Assembly: GCA_937876125.1 (NCBI GenBank)
Contig: CALEHF010000389.1
Location: 1-46,269 of the forward strand
Reading direction: 5' to 3'
Origin: an uncultured bacterium
GTDB lineage: Bacteria > Planctomycetota > UBA8108 > UBA1146
DNA: 46,269 bases
Shown here piece after piece: positions 8,324 through 16,238 of the stretch (positions are counted from its first letter, which is position 1; the number at the start of each line of letters is the position of its first letter). A program made the position numbers and the translations under genes. The notes under the pieces were generated by a model, which saw only the letters and a list, made by a program, of their open reading frames with translations, did no database searches and was not told the DNA's origin.

Positions 8324-9438
8324 ACCCGCGTCTCTGGCTCCGACAGGTCCTCGCACTCGCGCTGAAGGAGTTCCTCACGATCCTCAAGGATCCGAAAAGC
8401 CGCTTCGTGGTGATCGGACCACCCCTGGTCCAGTTCATCGTGTTCGGCTACGCCGCCACCTTCGATGTCACGCACGTTGATTACGCGATCGTCGACGAAG
8501 ATCGGTCTCCCGAGTCCCGTGACCTGCTCTCGCGCTTCGCGGGATCCGAAAACTTCTCCCTGGTCGGTGAGCTCGGGAGCGTGAACGCGATCGCGACCTC
8601 GATCGACACGCAGGAGTCGCGGCTCGTCATCCACGTCGGGTCCGATTTCTCGGCACGACTTCACGCTGGACGCACGGCGGAAGTCCAAGTGATCCTCGAC
8701 GGGCGCAGTTCGAACGTCGCGGGGATCGCCCTCGGCTACGTCCAAGCGATCGTCGGGGAGTGGGGACGAGAATGGGGAAGCGCCCGCCCCGGTCCATCGA
8801 TCGAAGTGGTCGAGCGCGCCTGGTTCAACCCGAGCCTGACGAGTCGATGGTTCATCGTCGGGGGGCTCCCGGCTCAGATCGCACTCGTCGTGGTCATGCT
8901 TCTGACGAGTCTTTCGGTCGCACGAGAGCGGGAGCAGGGGACCTTCGATCAGACGCTCGTGACCCCGATCGACTCCCTGCAGATCCTCATTGGGAAGGCG
9001 ATCCCGCCGCTCTTGCTCGGGCTGTTCGATGGACTCCTTCTCTCGGCGGGGGCGGTGCACTGGTTCGGAGTCCCGATGACGGGCACACTGTTCGCCCTCA
9101 CCGCCGTACTCACCGTCTATTCTTTGGCGGTCATCGGCATTGGGCTCTTCGTGTCGTCGTTGGCGACGACGATGCAGCAGGGCCTTCTCGGAGCCTTCAT
9201 CGTGATCATGCCGGCAGTCCTCCTGTCGGGATTCACGACACCCATCGAGAACATGCCCGAATGGTTGCAACTCGCGACCGTCGCCAACCCTGCTCGTTAC
9301 GCGGTGGCGGGGTGTCGCGCGGTCTTCCTGGAGGGGGCCGACCTCACCGCGGTCGGACGCTATCTACTCCCCATGGCGATCATGGCGACACTGACCCTCA
9401 GCGCTTCCGGTTGGCTCTTTCGTCATCGCTCGCGCTGA
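8320..9438 (+). CDS. ABC-2 type efflux permease (YbhR-like)
   Basis: 372 aa; the ATG at 8320 overlaps the preceding stop (ATGA). It is a paralogue of the upstream permease: LKEFLTILKDPKSRFVVIGPPLVQF at the N-terminus, an extracytoplasmic domain, then REREQGTFDQTLVTPIDSLQILIGK and five membrane helices. Two different permeases plus one fused ATPase is the YbhFSR arrangement. This is the last gene of the tightly overlapped block; 190 bases follow before the regulator. Confidence 0.92.
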   Translation: MNPRLWLRQVLALALKEFLTILKDPKSRFVVIGPPLVQFIVFGYAATFDVTHVDYAIVDEDRSPESRDLLSRFAGSENFSLVGELGSVNAIATSIDTQESRLVIHVGSDFSARLHAGRTAEVQVILDGRSSNVAGIALGYVQAIVGEWGREWGSARPGPSIEVVERAWFNPSLTSRWFIVGGLPAQIALVVVMLLTSLSVAREREQGTFDQTLVTPIDSLQILIGKAIPPLLLGLFDGLLLSAGAVHWFGVPMTGTLFALTAVLTVYSLAVIGIGLFVSSLATTMQQGLLGAFIVIMPAVLLSGFTTPIENMPEWLQLATVANPARYAVAGCRAVFLEGADLTAVGRYLLPMAIMATLTLSASGWLFRHRSR

Positions 9439-9568
9439 GGCTCGAGAGAAGGGTCGTCCGCCGACACGCCGCACTCAGCCTTCGATCGGGCGACGGCTAC
9501 ACAGGGGGCGGCTTGAGCTCTACCGATCGCCGCGCTCTCCCGCTTCTCATCTCATCTGCAGGCGACAG

Positions 9569-9596
9569 TGGACAATCCAGCGGCGCACGCTAAACT
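9569..9596 (+). promoter_or_regulatory. Putative promoter of the tetR-CPBP pair
   Basis: TGGACA (9569-9574), a 16-bp spacer, then TAAACT (9591-9596). The -10 overlaps the first bases of the palindromic operator, which is the expected geometry for autorepression. Hexamers are imperfect, so this is a candidate. Confidence 0.45.
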
Positions 9597-9616
9597 GAAT
9601 CTGAATTCAGGTTCAG
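9595..9616. promoter_or_regulatory. 22-bp near-perfect palindromic operator
   Basis: The left arm CTGAATCTGAA faces the right arm TTCAGGTTCAG; only one symmetric position is mismatched. It sits 12 bases upstream of the TetR start and overlaps the candidate -10. Length and symmetry fit a TetR-family site. Confidence 0.75.
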
Positions 9617-9628
9617 AAACAAGACTCA

Positions 9629-10261
9629 ATGGCGAATCTACAGCGGCAGACACGGAGCCAGGTCACCCGCGCCGCATTCCTCGAAGCGGCGATCTCGCTC
9701 CTCAACGACGAATCGACCGGGGATCTGTCGATGCCGGGGGTGGCCCAGGCCGCGGGGAAGTCGGTCGGCGCCCTCTATGAGCACTTCGGTTCGAAGGACG
9801 CCCTGCTCGCGGCGGTTGGGGAGGCCTATGTCGCTCGACGCGATGCATTCCTCAACGAGACCTTCGCCGAAGCTCGCTGGAGCGAGTCCACCCGGGTGGA
9901 GCGCGTCGATGGCTTCGTCCGCTCCTTCGCAGAGTGGTACCGCCAGAATCGCGGGGTGCTGCGGCTGGTCATCTTGCGCGCGTGGTCCACGGAGACCCAG
10001 CCGTCCGAAGCGTCGGTCGAGGGATTCCGGCGGAACATCCGCTTCGTGGGCCGCTTCATCGTCGGAAGCCGCTTCGAGGAATTGACCCCCGCGCAGGCCC
10101 GCGCGACGGAGAACGGGGTGCACTACGCGATCATCCTCGCTCGAGATGCACTGGTCATCGATGATGCAACGCAACAGATTCTCGAAGCCGGCGCTCCATC
10201 GCATCTGGAAGAAGACCTAATCGAGATCGTGAACGGATTTCTCGATCGGATCCCGTCATGA
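9629..10261 (+). CDS. TetR-family transcriptional regulator
   Basis: 210 aa. An N-terminal helix-turn-helix lies within residues 8-55 (QVTRAAFLEAAISLL, then VAQAAGKSVGALYEHFGSKDALLAAV), the canonical TetR layout; the C-terminal ligand-binding domain is diverged. It lies directly downstream of the efflux genes and has its own palindromic operator, so it probably represses itself, and perhaps the pump. No second copy of the operator is visible upstream of the pump operon at 2954. The stop overlaps the CPBP protease start (ATGA). Confidence 0.92.
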   Translation: MANLQRQTRSQVTRAAFLEAAISLLNDESTGDLSMPGVAQAAGKSVGALYEHFGSKDALLAAVGEAYVARRDAFLNETFAEARWSESTRVERVDGFVRSFAEWYRQNRGVLRLVILRAWSTETQPSEASVEGFRRNIRFVGRFIVGSRFEELTPAQARATENGVHYAIILARDALVIDDATQQILEAGAPSHLEEDLIEIVNGFLDRIPS

Positions 10262-11310
10262 CCGTCGAGAGTCCATCGTGGGTCCAGTTGAAGCGCACGA
10301 GCCTTGGGATCGGAGTGCTCGGAATCGGTGAGATCCTCGCCGTCCAGTTCTTGATCTTCGGACTCGGGCGACAGCTGTACTCGTGGACGGGACTCCCCTC
10401 CCCGGATCAGTTCATCTTCGTCGAGGACCTGGCGACCGTGGATTTCATGGGCGCCGTCCCGTACGAGTTGGCCACGCTCGGACTCACCTTCGGACTCGCT
10501 CTCCTGACGGCGGTGCTCGTCGGGATCATCCGCGGACGCCGTTCCCGACTCTCCTACGGACTCCAAGTTAGGTCACAGGGATTCCTGCGTCTGACCGGCA
10601 TCGGGATCCTCGCGGGCTCGTTCATCTGGTTGCTCCCGAACTCACTCAAGTTGGTGGATCACTACCTCCTCGATATCGGTCCCGGAACCGGATTCTGGGT
10701 TCTCCAGGAGCAAGTACCGTGGGGTCTCGGTTACTGGCTGGATATGGCGATCGCCAGTTTCGTCCTGATCCCCCTCGCCGAGGAGTTTCTGGTCCGGGGC
10801 TACGTCATGGGGCGGCTGAACGAGAGCTTCCGGCCGGGGGAGTCGATCCTGATCGTCGCCTTCATCTTTGCCTTTGGGCATGGTCAGTATCTGCGGGCGG
10901 ATGCCCTCTCGATCGGATCTTTGATCTCGATCTGCATCAACTCGACGCTGCTCGGCTACTTGGTCTTCCGTACCGGCTCGCTGTGGCCCGCTATCGTTGC
11001 GCACGCCCTCGTCAATCTGCCTGCGACCTATCCGTGGAAACTGGGATTGCTAGGCATCTTCCTCACTCTCCTCATCGTCCACGGGAGACAGGTGTCGCGC
11101 TTTGCGCGAGAGACCACGGCCTTCGTGCGAGCGCACACTCGTCCTGGAGTGCTCTTGATCGCCCTCCCTCTCCCGGCGTGGCTGATCCTGGCGCACTCCG
11201 AGAAGATCCCCTACCCAGAGGTGATCGACGGGGTCTGCATCGCCCTCGGGTTGGCGAGCCTCCTCGTTCGATCGGCATGGAGGACGGGAACCTCGCGCGG
11301 AATCCTTTAG
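10258..11310 (+). CDS. CPBP-family intramembrane metalloprotease
   Basis: 350 aa with about eight hydrophobic helices. Motif 1 is EEFLVRG (Glu175, Glu176, Arg180), motif 2 contains FGHGQ (His208), and motif 3 is HALVN (His249, Asn253). These are the metal-ligand and catalytic positions of the CPBP (CAAX protease/bacteriocin-processing) family. It is coupled to the TetR gene by a 4-base overlap. About 90 C-terminal residues with two more helices extend past motif 3. The substrate is unknown. Confidence 0.9.
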   Translation: MTVESPSWVQLKRTSLGIGVLGIGEILAVQFLIFGLGRQLYSWTGLPSPDQFIFVEDLATVDFMGAVPYELATLGLTFGLALLTAVLVGIIRGRRSRLSYGLQVRSQGFLRLTGIGILAGSFIWLLPNSLKLVDHYLLDIGPGTGFWVLQEQVPWGLGYWLDMAIASFVLIPLAEEFLVRGYVMGRLNESFRPGESILIVAFIFAFGHGQYLRADALSIGSLISICINSTLLGYLVFRTGSLWPAIVAHALVNLPATYPWKLGLLGIFLTLLIVHGRQVSRFARETTAFVRAHTRPGVLLIALPLPAWLILAHSEKIPYPEVIDGVCIALGLASLLVRSAWRTGTSRGIL

Positions 11311-11488
11311 CCCGGCAGGATGCCGTGGACTACTGATCGGGCTGCTGCTGATCGTCCTCTGAAGTTCATCTCCTCCTTCTCGTGCGGAACCGACCGACGG
11401 GACGCGCCGGACCGAGTTCCATCGGGAGGTCCCGCCTCGGGGGAAGGAGACCGTTTGTCGCGCCGCCTCCACCAGCGCCTGATTCGGT

Positions 11489-11707
11489 TCATCGAATCTG
11501 CGTAGGTTTACGGGGCCTCGGTCGTGAGGGACCTTCGAGCCAGGCGCGCCCCTTCACGGTCCACAAGGAACGAGGGGCGATGATTCCGTGGGTTCTCAGG
11601 AGAGCCCGGATCCGATTCTTGGTTCCAACTCGCCCCTCGACCACGACATCGTCGAGAATGGCGAAAGACGACCGCGCGGAGTGGAAGTCCTGACCGATCG
11701 ACAACAT
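11489..11707 (-). pseudogene. Internally deleted IS110-family transposase remnant
   Basis: 72 aa. The ATG at 11707 has AAAGGAGG five bases upstream. The first 20 residues (LSIGQDFHSARSSFAILDD) look like the start of the IS110 DEDD domain. They are joined directly to RVGTKNRIRALLRTHGI and LWTVKGRAWL, a region that in IS110 transposases lies roughly 100 residues downstream. The C-terminal serine-recombinase-like domain is missing. The frame stays open, so the deletion is in frame or selected. No flanking inverted repeats are seen, as expected for IS110. The flanks 11311-11488 and 11708-11839 hold no other gene. Confidence 0.7.
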
Positions 11708-11839
11708 GTGAGCCTCCTTTTTTGGGGTCATGAAGCTGTTGCAACTTCAGAATGCCTCGGAGGAGGCTTGCTTCATAGTTTCCGCTGGGCGGCGTCGCGC
11801 GGCAGCATCATCAATACGGCGACTCTGAAGGAGCCTGTG

Positions 11840-12448
11840 GTGGAGATTTTCGAGTCAGGTACGCTGCTCCTCGCGCTTCTGAACCCCTTCTTGCTGGTCG
11901 TCTATCTCACTGACTTGATCAGCAAGCTTGACCAATCCCAGTTTCGGCGGATTTTGGCGCGCGCCGGACTCATCGCCGGAGTGGTCTTCTGCTGCTTCGC
12001 CATTCTCGGCGACGTCATCTTCTCTAGGGTGGTTCACGCGGACTTCGCATCCTTCCAAATTTTCGGTGGGCTTGTCTTCGTCCTTATCGGGCTGCAGTTC
12101 GTATTCCGCGGACCTGCCGCGATCGAGATTCTCAGAGGGGAGTCCGCACACATTGCTGGCGCAGTGGCAATGCCTGTGCTCATCGGACCCGCTACGATCA
12201 GCGCAAGCGTCGTGATCGGGAAAAGACACGAACCGCTCGTAGCATGTATCGTGGTTTTCGGTGCCGTGGCGCTCTCCCTCCTCATGGTGCTCCTGCTCAA
12301 GGCCGTCCACGACTTCGTACGCCCGCGATACGAGTCGCTCGTCGAGCGCTACGTCGAGGTCGCTGGCCGCATCACCGCACTTTATGTCGGTACAGTGGCG
12401 GTTGAAATGATCATGCAGGGCATCAGCGGTTGGCTCGCGAAGGTCTAG
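11840..12448 (+). CDS. MarC-family integral membrane protein
   Basis: 202 aa. The GTG at 11840 is chosen because AAGGAG ends six bases upstream; an adjacent GTG at 11837 is too close, and upstream codons in this frame run through the transposase remnant. About six hydrophobic segments are present. LLALLNPFLLVVYLTDL and AMPVLIGPATISAS match the two repeated asparagine/glycine-proline motifs of MarC (NP and GP). MarC proteins are inner-membrane proteins of unknown function. Length is normal for the family. Confidence 0.85.
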   Translation: MEIFESGTLLLALLNPFLLVVYLTDLISKLDQSQFRRILARAGLIAGVVFCCFAILGDVIFSRVVHADFASFQIFGGLVFVLIGLQFVFRGPAAIEILRGESAHIAGAVAMPVLIGPATISASVVIGKRHEPLVACIVVFGAVALSLLMVLLLKAVHDFVRPRYESLVERYVEVAGRITALYVGTVAVEMIMQGISGWLAKV

Positions 12449-12599
12449 TCGGCAGTGCCTCCCCCCAACAAGGGCGATTCCCGCCGGAGGTGCGGGAGCG
12501 CAGAGAGCGAGTGCTGGACCAGATATTGGCGCGGCCGACAAGGTAGCGGGCGGGCTTCTTCCCCTGCAAGGTGGGGGTCACCGGACGGTTACGTTCATC
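12449..12599. other. Short intergenic stretch before damaged membrane gene
   Basis: No gene, promoter or terminator that I can support. Open frames here are composition artefacts. Confidence 0.3.
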
Positions 12600-13528
12600 G
12601 TGCTTCTCGCGATCTCCGCACTCGCGGGGCCGGTGTTCGCCTCGATGTTCCTCCCGGAAAACCCCGAGATCCTTCCGGCGCTCCGGCGCTCCGGCATCGA
12701 TGGCTCATCGGGGGCGCGCTGGTCTGGGGTGGCCTCCTGTTCGTGTGGGGGGTCCAAACCTCTCACTCCCCTCCGGCGACGTTCGTTCCCGGTCCGGCTG
12801 GTGGTCCTGTGTTCGTACATCGCCTGCGTGATCGCCGCGACGGCAGGGTTCTCGCTCTACCGGACAACGGGGGAGTGGCGCTCGGTGTCGACGGTCCTCT
12901 CTCCGGCGCTCTTCGCGTACGCGGTGGGGGTCAGTCTCGTGCTCCTGGTGATCCTCCAGGTGACTCGCAAGAATCCGTCACAGGGACTCCCAAAGCCCCT
13001 CGCACCGCGAGAGAGGGGCTTGGTGGCTGTACCGTGGAGTGAAGCTCCCGCGCCCCGCCAGCCACCCATCGGGTTGGGTGAGGAAGCTCAGAAAGCACGA
13101 GCGTCCGCGATGCCAGTTCCTCGCCCTCGAAAGTCCCGACGGCTAAAGCTCTCGTACCCCGCCTGGATCCTCCTGGGCGCTGTCTCCCTCCTGCTCCTCG
13201 GCGGGTGGGTCTTCTCAGCGTTTTTGGGTGGGGGGTCTACTCCAACCGCCCCAGTCAGCCATGGTTCAGAGCTGTGGGAGTGATCCCCTTCATCGTCTGG
13301 TGTTTTTCGGGGATCCGGTCGAAACCGTTCGAGCCGTCGAGCGGAGATCGCACGCTGCGCGATCTCGCCCAGAAGCGGTCAGAGTCGCCACCCATCCTCG
13401 ATCCACTTCTTCAGCTCGAGCGGAGAGCAGCGCATCGGATGCGGTCGCGCGGGACGCGCAGCGGCCCCGTGTGGATGCGAGTGAACAAAGTGATCGCTCG
13501 ATATCGACTTCCCAGAGATCATCGTTGA
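12600..13528 (+). pseudogene. Multi-frameshift membrane-protein gene
   Basis: Coding character moves between frames. A first helix (LLAISALAGPVFASMFLP) is in one frame. A second (WLIGGALVWGGLLFVWGV) is in another. A third and fourth (CSYIACVIAATAGFSLY, LFAYAVGVSLVLLVILQV) are back in the first. Removing one unit of the 8-bp duplication at 12675-12695 joins helices 1 and 2 exactly. Removing one C near 12775 joins helix 2 to 3. Adding a T to the T5 tract near 13220 joins AWILLGAVSLLLLGGWVF to a following helix (VGVIPFIVWCFSGI). The unbroken part (12600-13283) would still encode 227 aa. The family is not recognised. It is either decayed or a low-quality consensus. Confidence 0.55.
12675..12695. 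repeat. 8-bp tandem duplication CCGGCGCT x2 plus CCGGC
   Basis: Two direct copies at 12675-12682 and 12683-12690 with a partial third. Eight is not a multiple of three, and deleting one copy restores a continuous reading frame across the first two membrane helices, consistent with slipped-strand mutation. Confidence 0.8.
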
Positions 13529-13673
13529 GGTGCGCTGGAACCCCACGGCGCGATCCTCGCTGCTGCGTCGCCTCCGCCAGAAGTACCAGCTTCCTCTTCC
13601 CGCTTGGATCATCCTCGGGACGGTCGCGCTGGTTATCTGTTCCCCAAATCAAATCCCAGCCAGCCGACCGTGA
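13494..13673 (+). pseudogene. 3' fragment of a second membrane protein
   Basis: The frame opens after a stop at 13491 and encodes DFPEIIVEVRWNPTARSS and LPAWIILGTVALVICSP, then stops at 13671-13673. It has no start codon of its own. Dropping one base near 13505 would join it to the preceding frame (VNKVIARY). LPAWIILGTVALVIC resembles YPAWILLGAVSLLLLG of the preceding gene, so this may be a duplicated tail or a continuation of the same broken gene. Confidence 0.4.
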
Positions 13674-13707
13674 TCGGACACACGGTTCCGCGGAACCGTG
13701 TGTCCGA
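13674..13707. repeat. 34-bp perfect palindrome
   Basis: The left arm TCGGACACACGGTTCCG is followed immediately by its exact reverse complement. Its 14-bp core equals the palindrome at 1-14. It begins on the stop codon of the preceding fragment. It lies between a plus-strand fragment and a minus-strand gene end, so it could act as a bidirectional terminator, although no T-run follows and the hairpin would have no loop. Confidence 0.85.
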
Positions 13708-13712
13708 CTATG

Positions 13713-13746
13713 GTCCAGAATTCACAGCCGTCCAGAATTCACAGCC
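13713..13746. repeat. 17-bp perfect tandem direct repeat (2 copies)
   Basis: GTCCAGAATTCACAGCC occurs at 13713-13729 and 13730-13746, followed by GTCCA. The second copy contains the stop codon of the minus-strand gene, so the duplication extends past that gene's 3' end. It is six bases from the 34-bp palindrome. Confidence 0.9.
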
Positions 13747-14521
13747 GTCCATCGTCCACTGCGTCCCCCCCACGAACACTCCGCGCATGCCGGAGAGAGC
13801 TTGCCAGCTGATCCACAGTGAGTTGCGGATCCTCCGGTATGTCGAGGGCGTCGAGCATCGCTTCGTTGTGCGGGGCGACCACGAATTCGCAGTCGCGAAT
13901 CAGTGAAGTTCGCCCTTCCGAAATCCCAGAAATCCATGTGTCGGGATCGAGGACGTGCTCGCGCAGAGTTTCGATCGGCGCCCACTCGTCGAGCGTCATG
14001 CGGGGAGTATAGTTCCACAGATCGACGAGCGCCTCCATCAGCGGATTCGTGATGCGCCCCGCCGGAGCATAAATCTCGAAGAAGGTCGCGTCCGAGCGAT
14101 CGCAGCGAAAGCTCGCTCTGATCTGGTCGATGCTCATCGGGAAGTTCACGTCGCGAAGGGTCTTTTCGATGCGAGCGAGCACCGTCTCTCTCTCGGGGGA
14201 ATAGTTCCGGGGCCCGTCCCCATTCGGATTCCACTGGTATCTCTCCCAGTAAAACGGGTCTCCCCCCTCGCCATCGTAGCCGCCCGGATCATCGGCAACA
14301 CTCGGGGCAATGATCATATGCTCGAGTCTCCTCTCAGGTCCTGGATAGACTGAACTCGTCGGGATGAACGCGCCCCCACCGAGCTGTCGCTCCTGCTCTC
14401 GCCATTGGGAGATCGCCTCGAGGACTTTGATGTGGATGTCGTAGAACCGCAGCTCTTTGCTTGATTGCAGCTCGTCTTCCGAACGCAGCTCTTCACGGCG
14501 CGTCACGCACTCGAACTTCAC
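13739..14521 (-). CDS. Hypothetical protein of unknown family
   Basis: 260 aa. The GTG start at 14521 has GGGAGG six bases upstream. No signal peptide or membrane helix. The sequence is acidic and hydrophilic with many aromatic residues (DPFYWERYQWNPNGDG, ATFFEIYAPAGRITN, LVDLWNYTPRMTLDEW). It has no recurring motif and I do not recognise it. The intact frame and good ribosome site argue for a real gene. The stop codon lies in the 17-bp tandem repeat. Confidence 0.75.
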   Translation of the reverse strand: MKFECVTRREELRSEDELQSSKELRFYDIHIKVLEAISQWREQERQLGGGAFIPTSSVYPGPERRLEHMIIAPSVADDPGGYDGEGGDPFYWERYQWNPNGDGPRNYSPERETVLARIEKTLRDVNFPMSIDQIRASFRCDRSDATFFEIYAPAGRITNPLMEALVDLWNYTPRMTLDEWAPIETLREHVLDPDTWISGISEGRTSLIRDCEFVVAPHNEAMLDALDIPEDPQLTVDQLASSLRHARSVRGGDAVDDGRL

Positions 14522-14812
14522 GCACTACCTCCCACGAGAACCTTCCACGAGCACCGCCGACGACTCACCCGCAACCACTGCGGGCCGGCGTGAGGTCAGA
14601 GCAAGTCGGGGGACCATCTGTCGAGGATGTTGGAAGTCACTGCGAAGGAAGAGGTTCTGTGGGAAGCGCTCGGTGCGGCCGAGCAGCGGACGTCGTCCAT
14701 CGGGCGTCCGCCCGTCCGGGATCGAACCCACGGACCGGGTCTCTCTGGCGAGAAACATACCGACCTCGGCCGCTCCAACGGCCGAGGTCGGAGTGATTAG
14801 CGTGAAGCCCGA
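14522..14812. other. Intergenic stretch with two hairpins
   Basis: No gene. It holds the strong terminator-like hairpin at 14760-14791 and a weaker bulged hairpin at 14711-14740 whose loop (GGGTTCGATCCC on the minus strand) imitates a tRNA T-arm, but no acceptor, D or anticodon arm is present. Confidence 0.5.
14760..14791 (-). terminator. Rho-independent-like hairpin
   Basis: A 13-bp perfect stem (CCGACCTCGGCCG and complement) with a six-base loop, 21 bases after the stop of the minus-strand lipoprotein gene. The following tail on the minus strand (TATGTTTCT) is only partly T-rich. Confidence 0.65.
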
Positions 14813-15424
14813 CTACTCGCCTCCGAACCCCCAGGGTCCCTCGTCGAGGTCCTCAGGAATCGCACCTCCGACGATGTCGTCGGAATCGTTCTGGACAACC
14901 TGCGAGACGGGAAGAATGGCATGCACACAGCCGTTCGCAAAGTAGACAGGAGCCTGTTCGGAGAGATACTTCGGCAGCCGCGCGTGGAACTCCTCTCGGT
15001 CGACGAGGTAGAGCCCGCAAAGACCGTACAACTGCCCCGCGAGAGTGCCACGATCGAGCAAGTCGAGGAACACCTCGCGCGCATCCGTTTCCTCGCGGAG
15101 CACATGGAACGCAACGGATTGCGAAGAAGGGGCCAGCACCCCAAAATTCTCATCGCCCGAAGAAACTCGAATCGCCGGACCGCCGGCGATCACCCGCGCG
15201 AAGACGTCCGTCTTCAGAAGGATCTCGAAGGCGACCTCTCGAGACAAGGGCCGCTCGAAAGTATGGGCGATGTCCGCCTCGCGCGAGAGAAGCCCATCGG
15301 TTTCGAGCAAGGCGAACTCATCGCCTTCGATCCGCGCGTGCCAGGTCGGCTCCGCGACATGGCACCCGCTGAAGAGCAGCATGAAAAGCAGCGTAGGAAG
15401 CAATACAAGAATCAATGTGCGCAT
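14813..15424 (-). CDS. Lipoprotein of unknown function
   Basis: 203 aa. The ATG at 15424 has GGAGG four bases upstream. The signal peptide has the core LILVLLPTLLFMLLF and lipobox FSGC (Cys21). The mature part is acidic with no recognised domain. It has paired cysteines (YGLCGLY and FANGCVH) that could form a disulphide, and ends in a glycine-rich GPWGFGGE. A strong hairpin follows the stop. Confidence 0.75.
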   Translation of the reverse strand: MRTLILVLLPTLLFMLLFSGCHVAEPTWHARIEGDEFALLETDGLLSREADIAHTFERPLSREVAFEILLKTDVFARVIAGGPAIRVSSGDENFGVLAPSSQSVAFHVLREETDAREVFLDLLDRGTLAGQLYGLCGLYLVDREEFHARLPKYLSEQAPVYFANGCVHAILPVSQVVQNDSDDIVGGAIPEDLDEGPWGFGGE

Positions 15425-15535
15425 GATACCTCCGCCGCGATTGGAGTCGGCTTCGGTCTTCGATGCGTCATCGCGATCGCGTCAACGGGTCTCTCCGCTC
15501 CATATGGCTCATCTCAGCATCCGCTAGAAAGCCAG

Positions 15536-16166
15536 ATGTCCGAGCACGGCTATCAGGAGTACGAAATGGAGAGATACCCCGAGGAGCCCGAGCTGGTCAT
15601 CCTGCAAAGGAGTGCCTCACTCGAGGTTTCGATCATCGATGCGGGGGGGGGCTCCTCTCGCCGGTGTTTCGGTCGATGTTGAAGCCGACAACGGGGCGCA
15701 CGATGATCGGACGAACGACGCGGTCGGCAATCTCGTAGACCTGCTCTTCTCCGGGGTTTTGCAAGGGACGGACGAGCACGGAGTGAAGTCCTTCGTCGGT
15801 CTCGCGCCGGGCAGGCAGCGGGTGCGGGTGAAGACCGCGGAGTGCCACGAGGTGATCCGATACATTCAATTGAAGCCTCGTGAAGCCGCCACGGTCGAGG
15901 TTGCCGTGCCGGTCGCCTTTGCCATCGTCGGGCACGTGAGCGATGGCGAAGCACCTGCCGCGGGCCGAAAGCTCGAGATCACGTCGACCGACCGCGAGCA
16001 CCCAGGCGAGGTCGAGATCAAGACCGCTGCCGAAGGGACATTTCCCGCCCAATTCCGCCGACCGGGATCGTACTCGGTGAGTCTCGTCGGTACCGATCGG
16101 ACCCCGGTGACGATCACGATCGTGAAGGGAATCACGGTCGAGGTAGGGTTCGAGGCTAGCCTGTGA
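15536..16166 (+). pseudogene. Carboxypeptidase-regulatory-like beta-sandwich protein, frame broken at a G9 tract
   Basis: The upstream frame (ATG at 15536) encodes an acidic start and SLEVSIIDAGG. It is interrupted at a run of nine G (15643-15651). The next frame continues as APLAGVSVDVEADNG, exactly the hinge expected in carboxypeptidase-regulatory-like or Ig-like repeats (typically VxDxxGxPLxGVxV). A second repeat begins AIVGHVSDGEAPAAGRKLEI, and a third strand set VKTAAEGTFPAQF leads to the end. Eight G would give one uninterrupted frame of about 210 aa. No signal peptide is seen at 15536 and the ribosome site is weak. It could be phase variable, decayed or a consensus error. Confidence 0.6.
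15643..15651. repeat. Homopolymeric G9 tract within a coding frame
   Basis: Nine consecutive G bases at the point where the reading frame of the surrounding gene changes. Loss of one G or gain of two restores the frame. Confidence 0.9.
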
Positions 16167-16238
16167 TTTGTACTGTCTACTCCATGGGGCAAGGCCGGGC
16201 AGATCTGTTCGGGACGGTTGAACGCTCAGAACTGCACT

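Noticed and set aside
14711..14740. tRNA-like T-loop on the minus strand (GGGTTCGATCCC)
   Set aside because: No D-arm, anticodon arm or acceptor stem can be drawn around it; the surrounding stems are bulged hairpins only.
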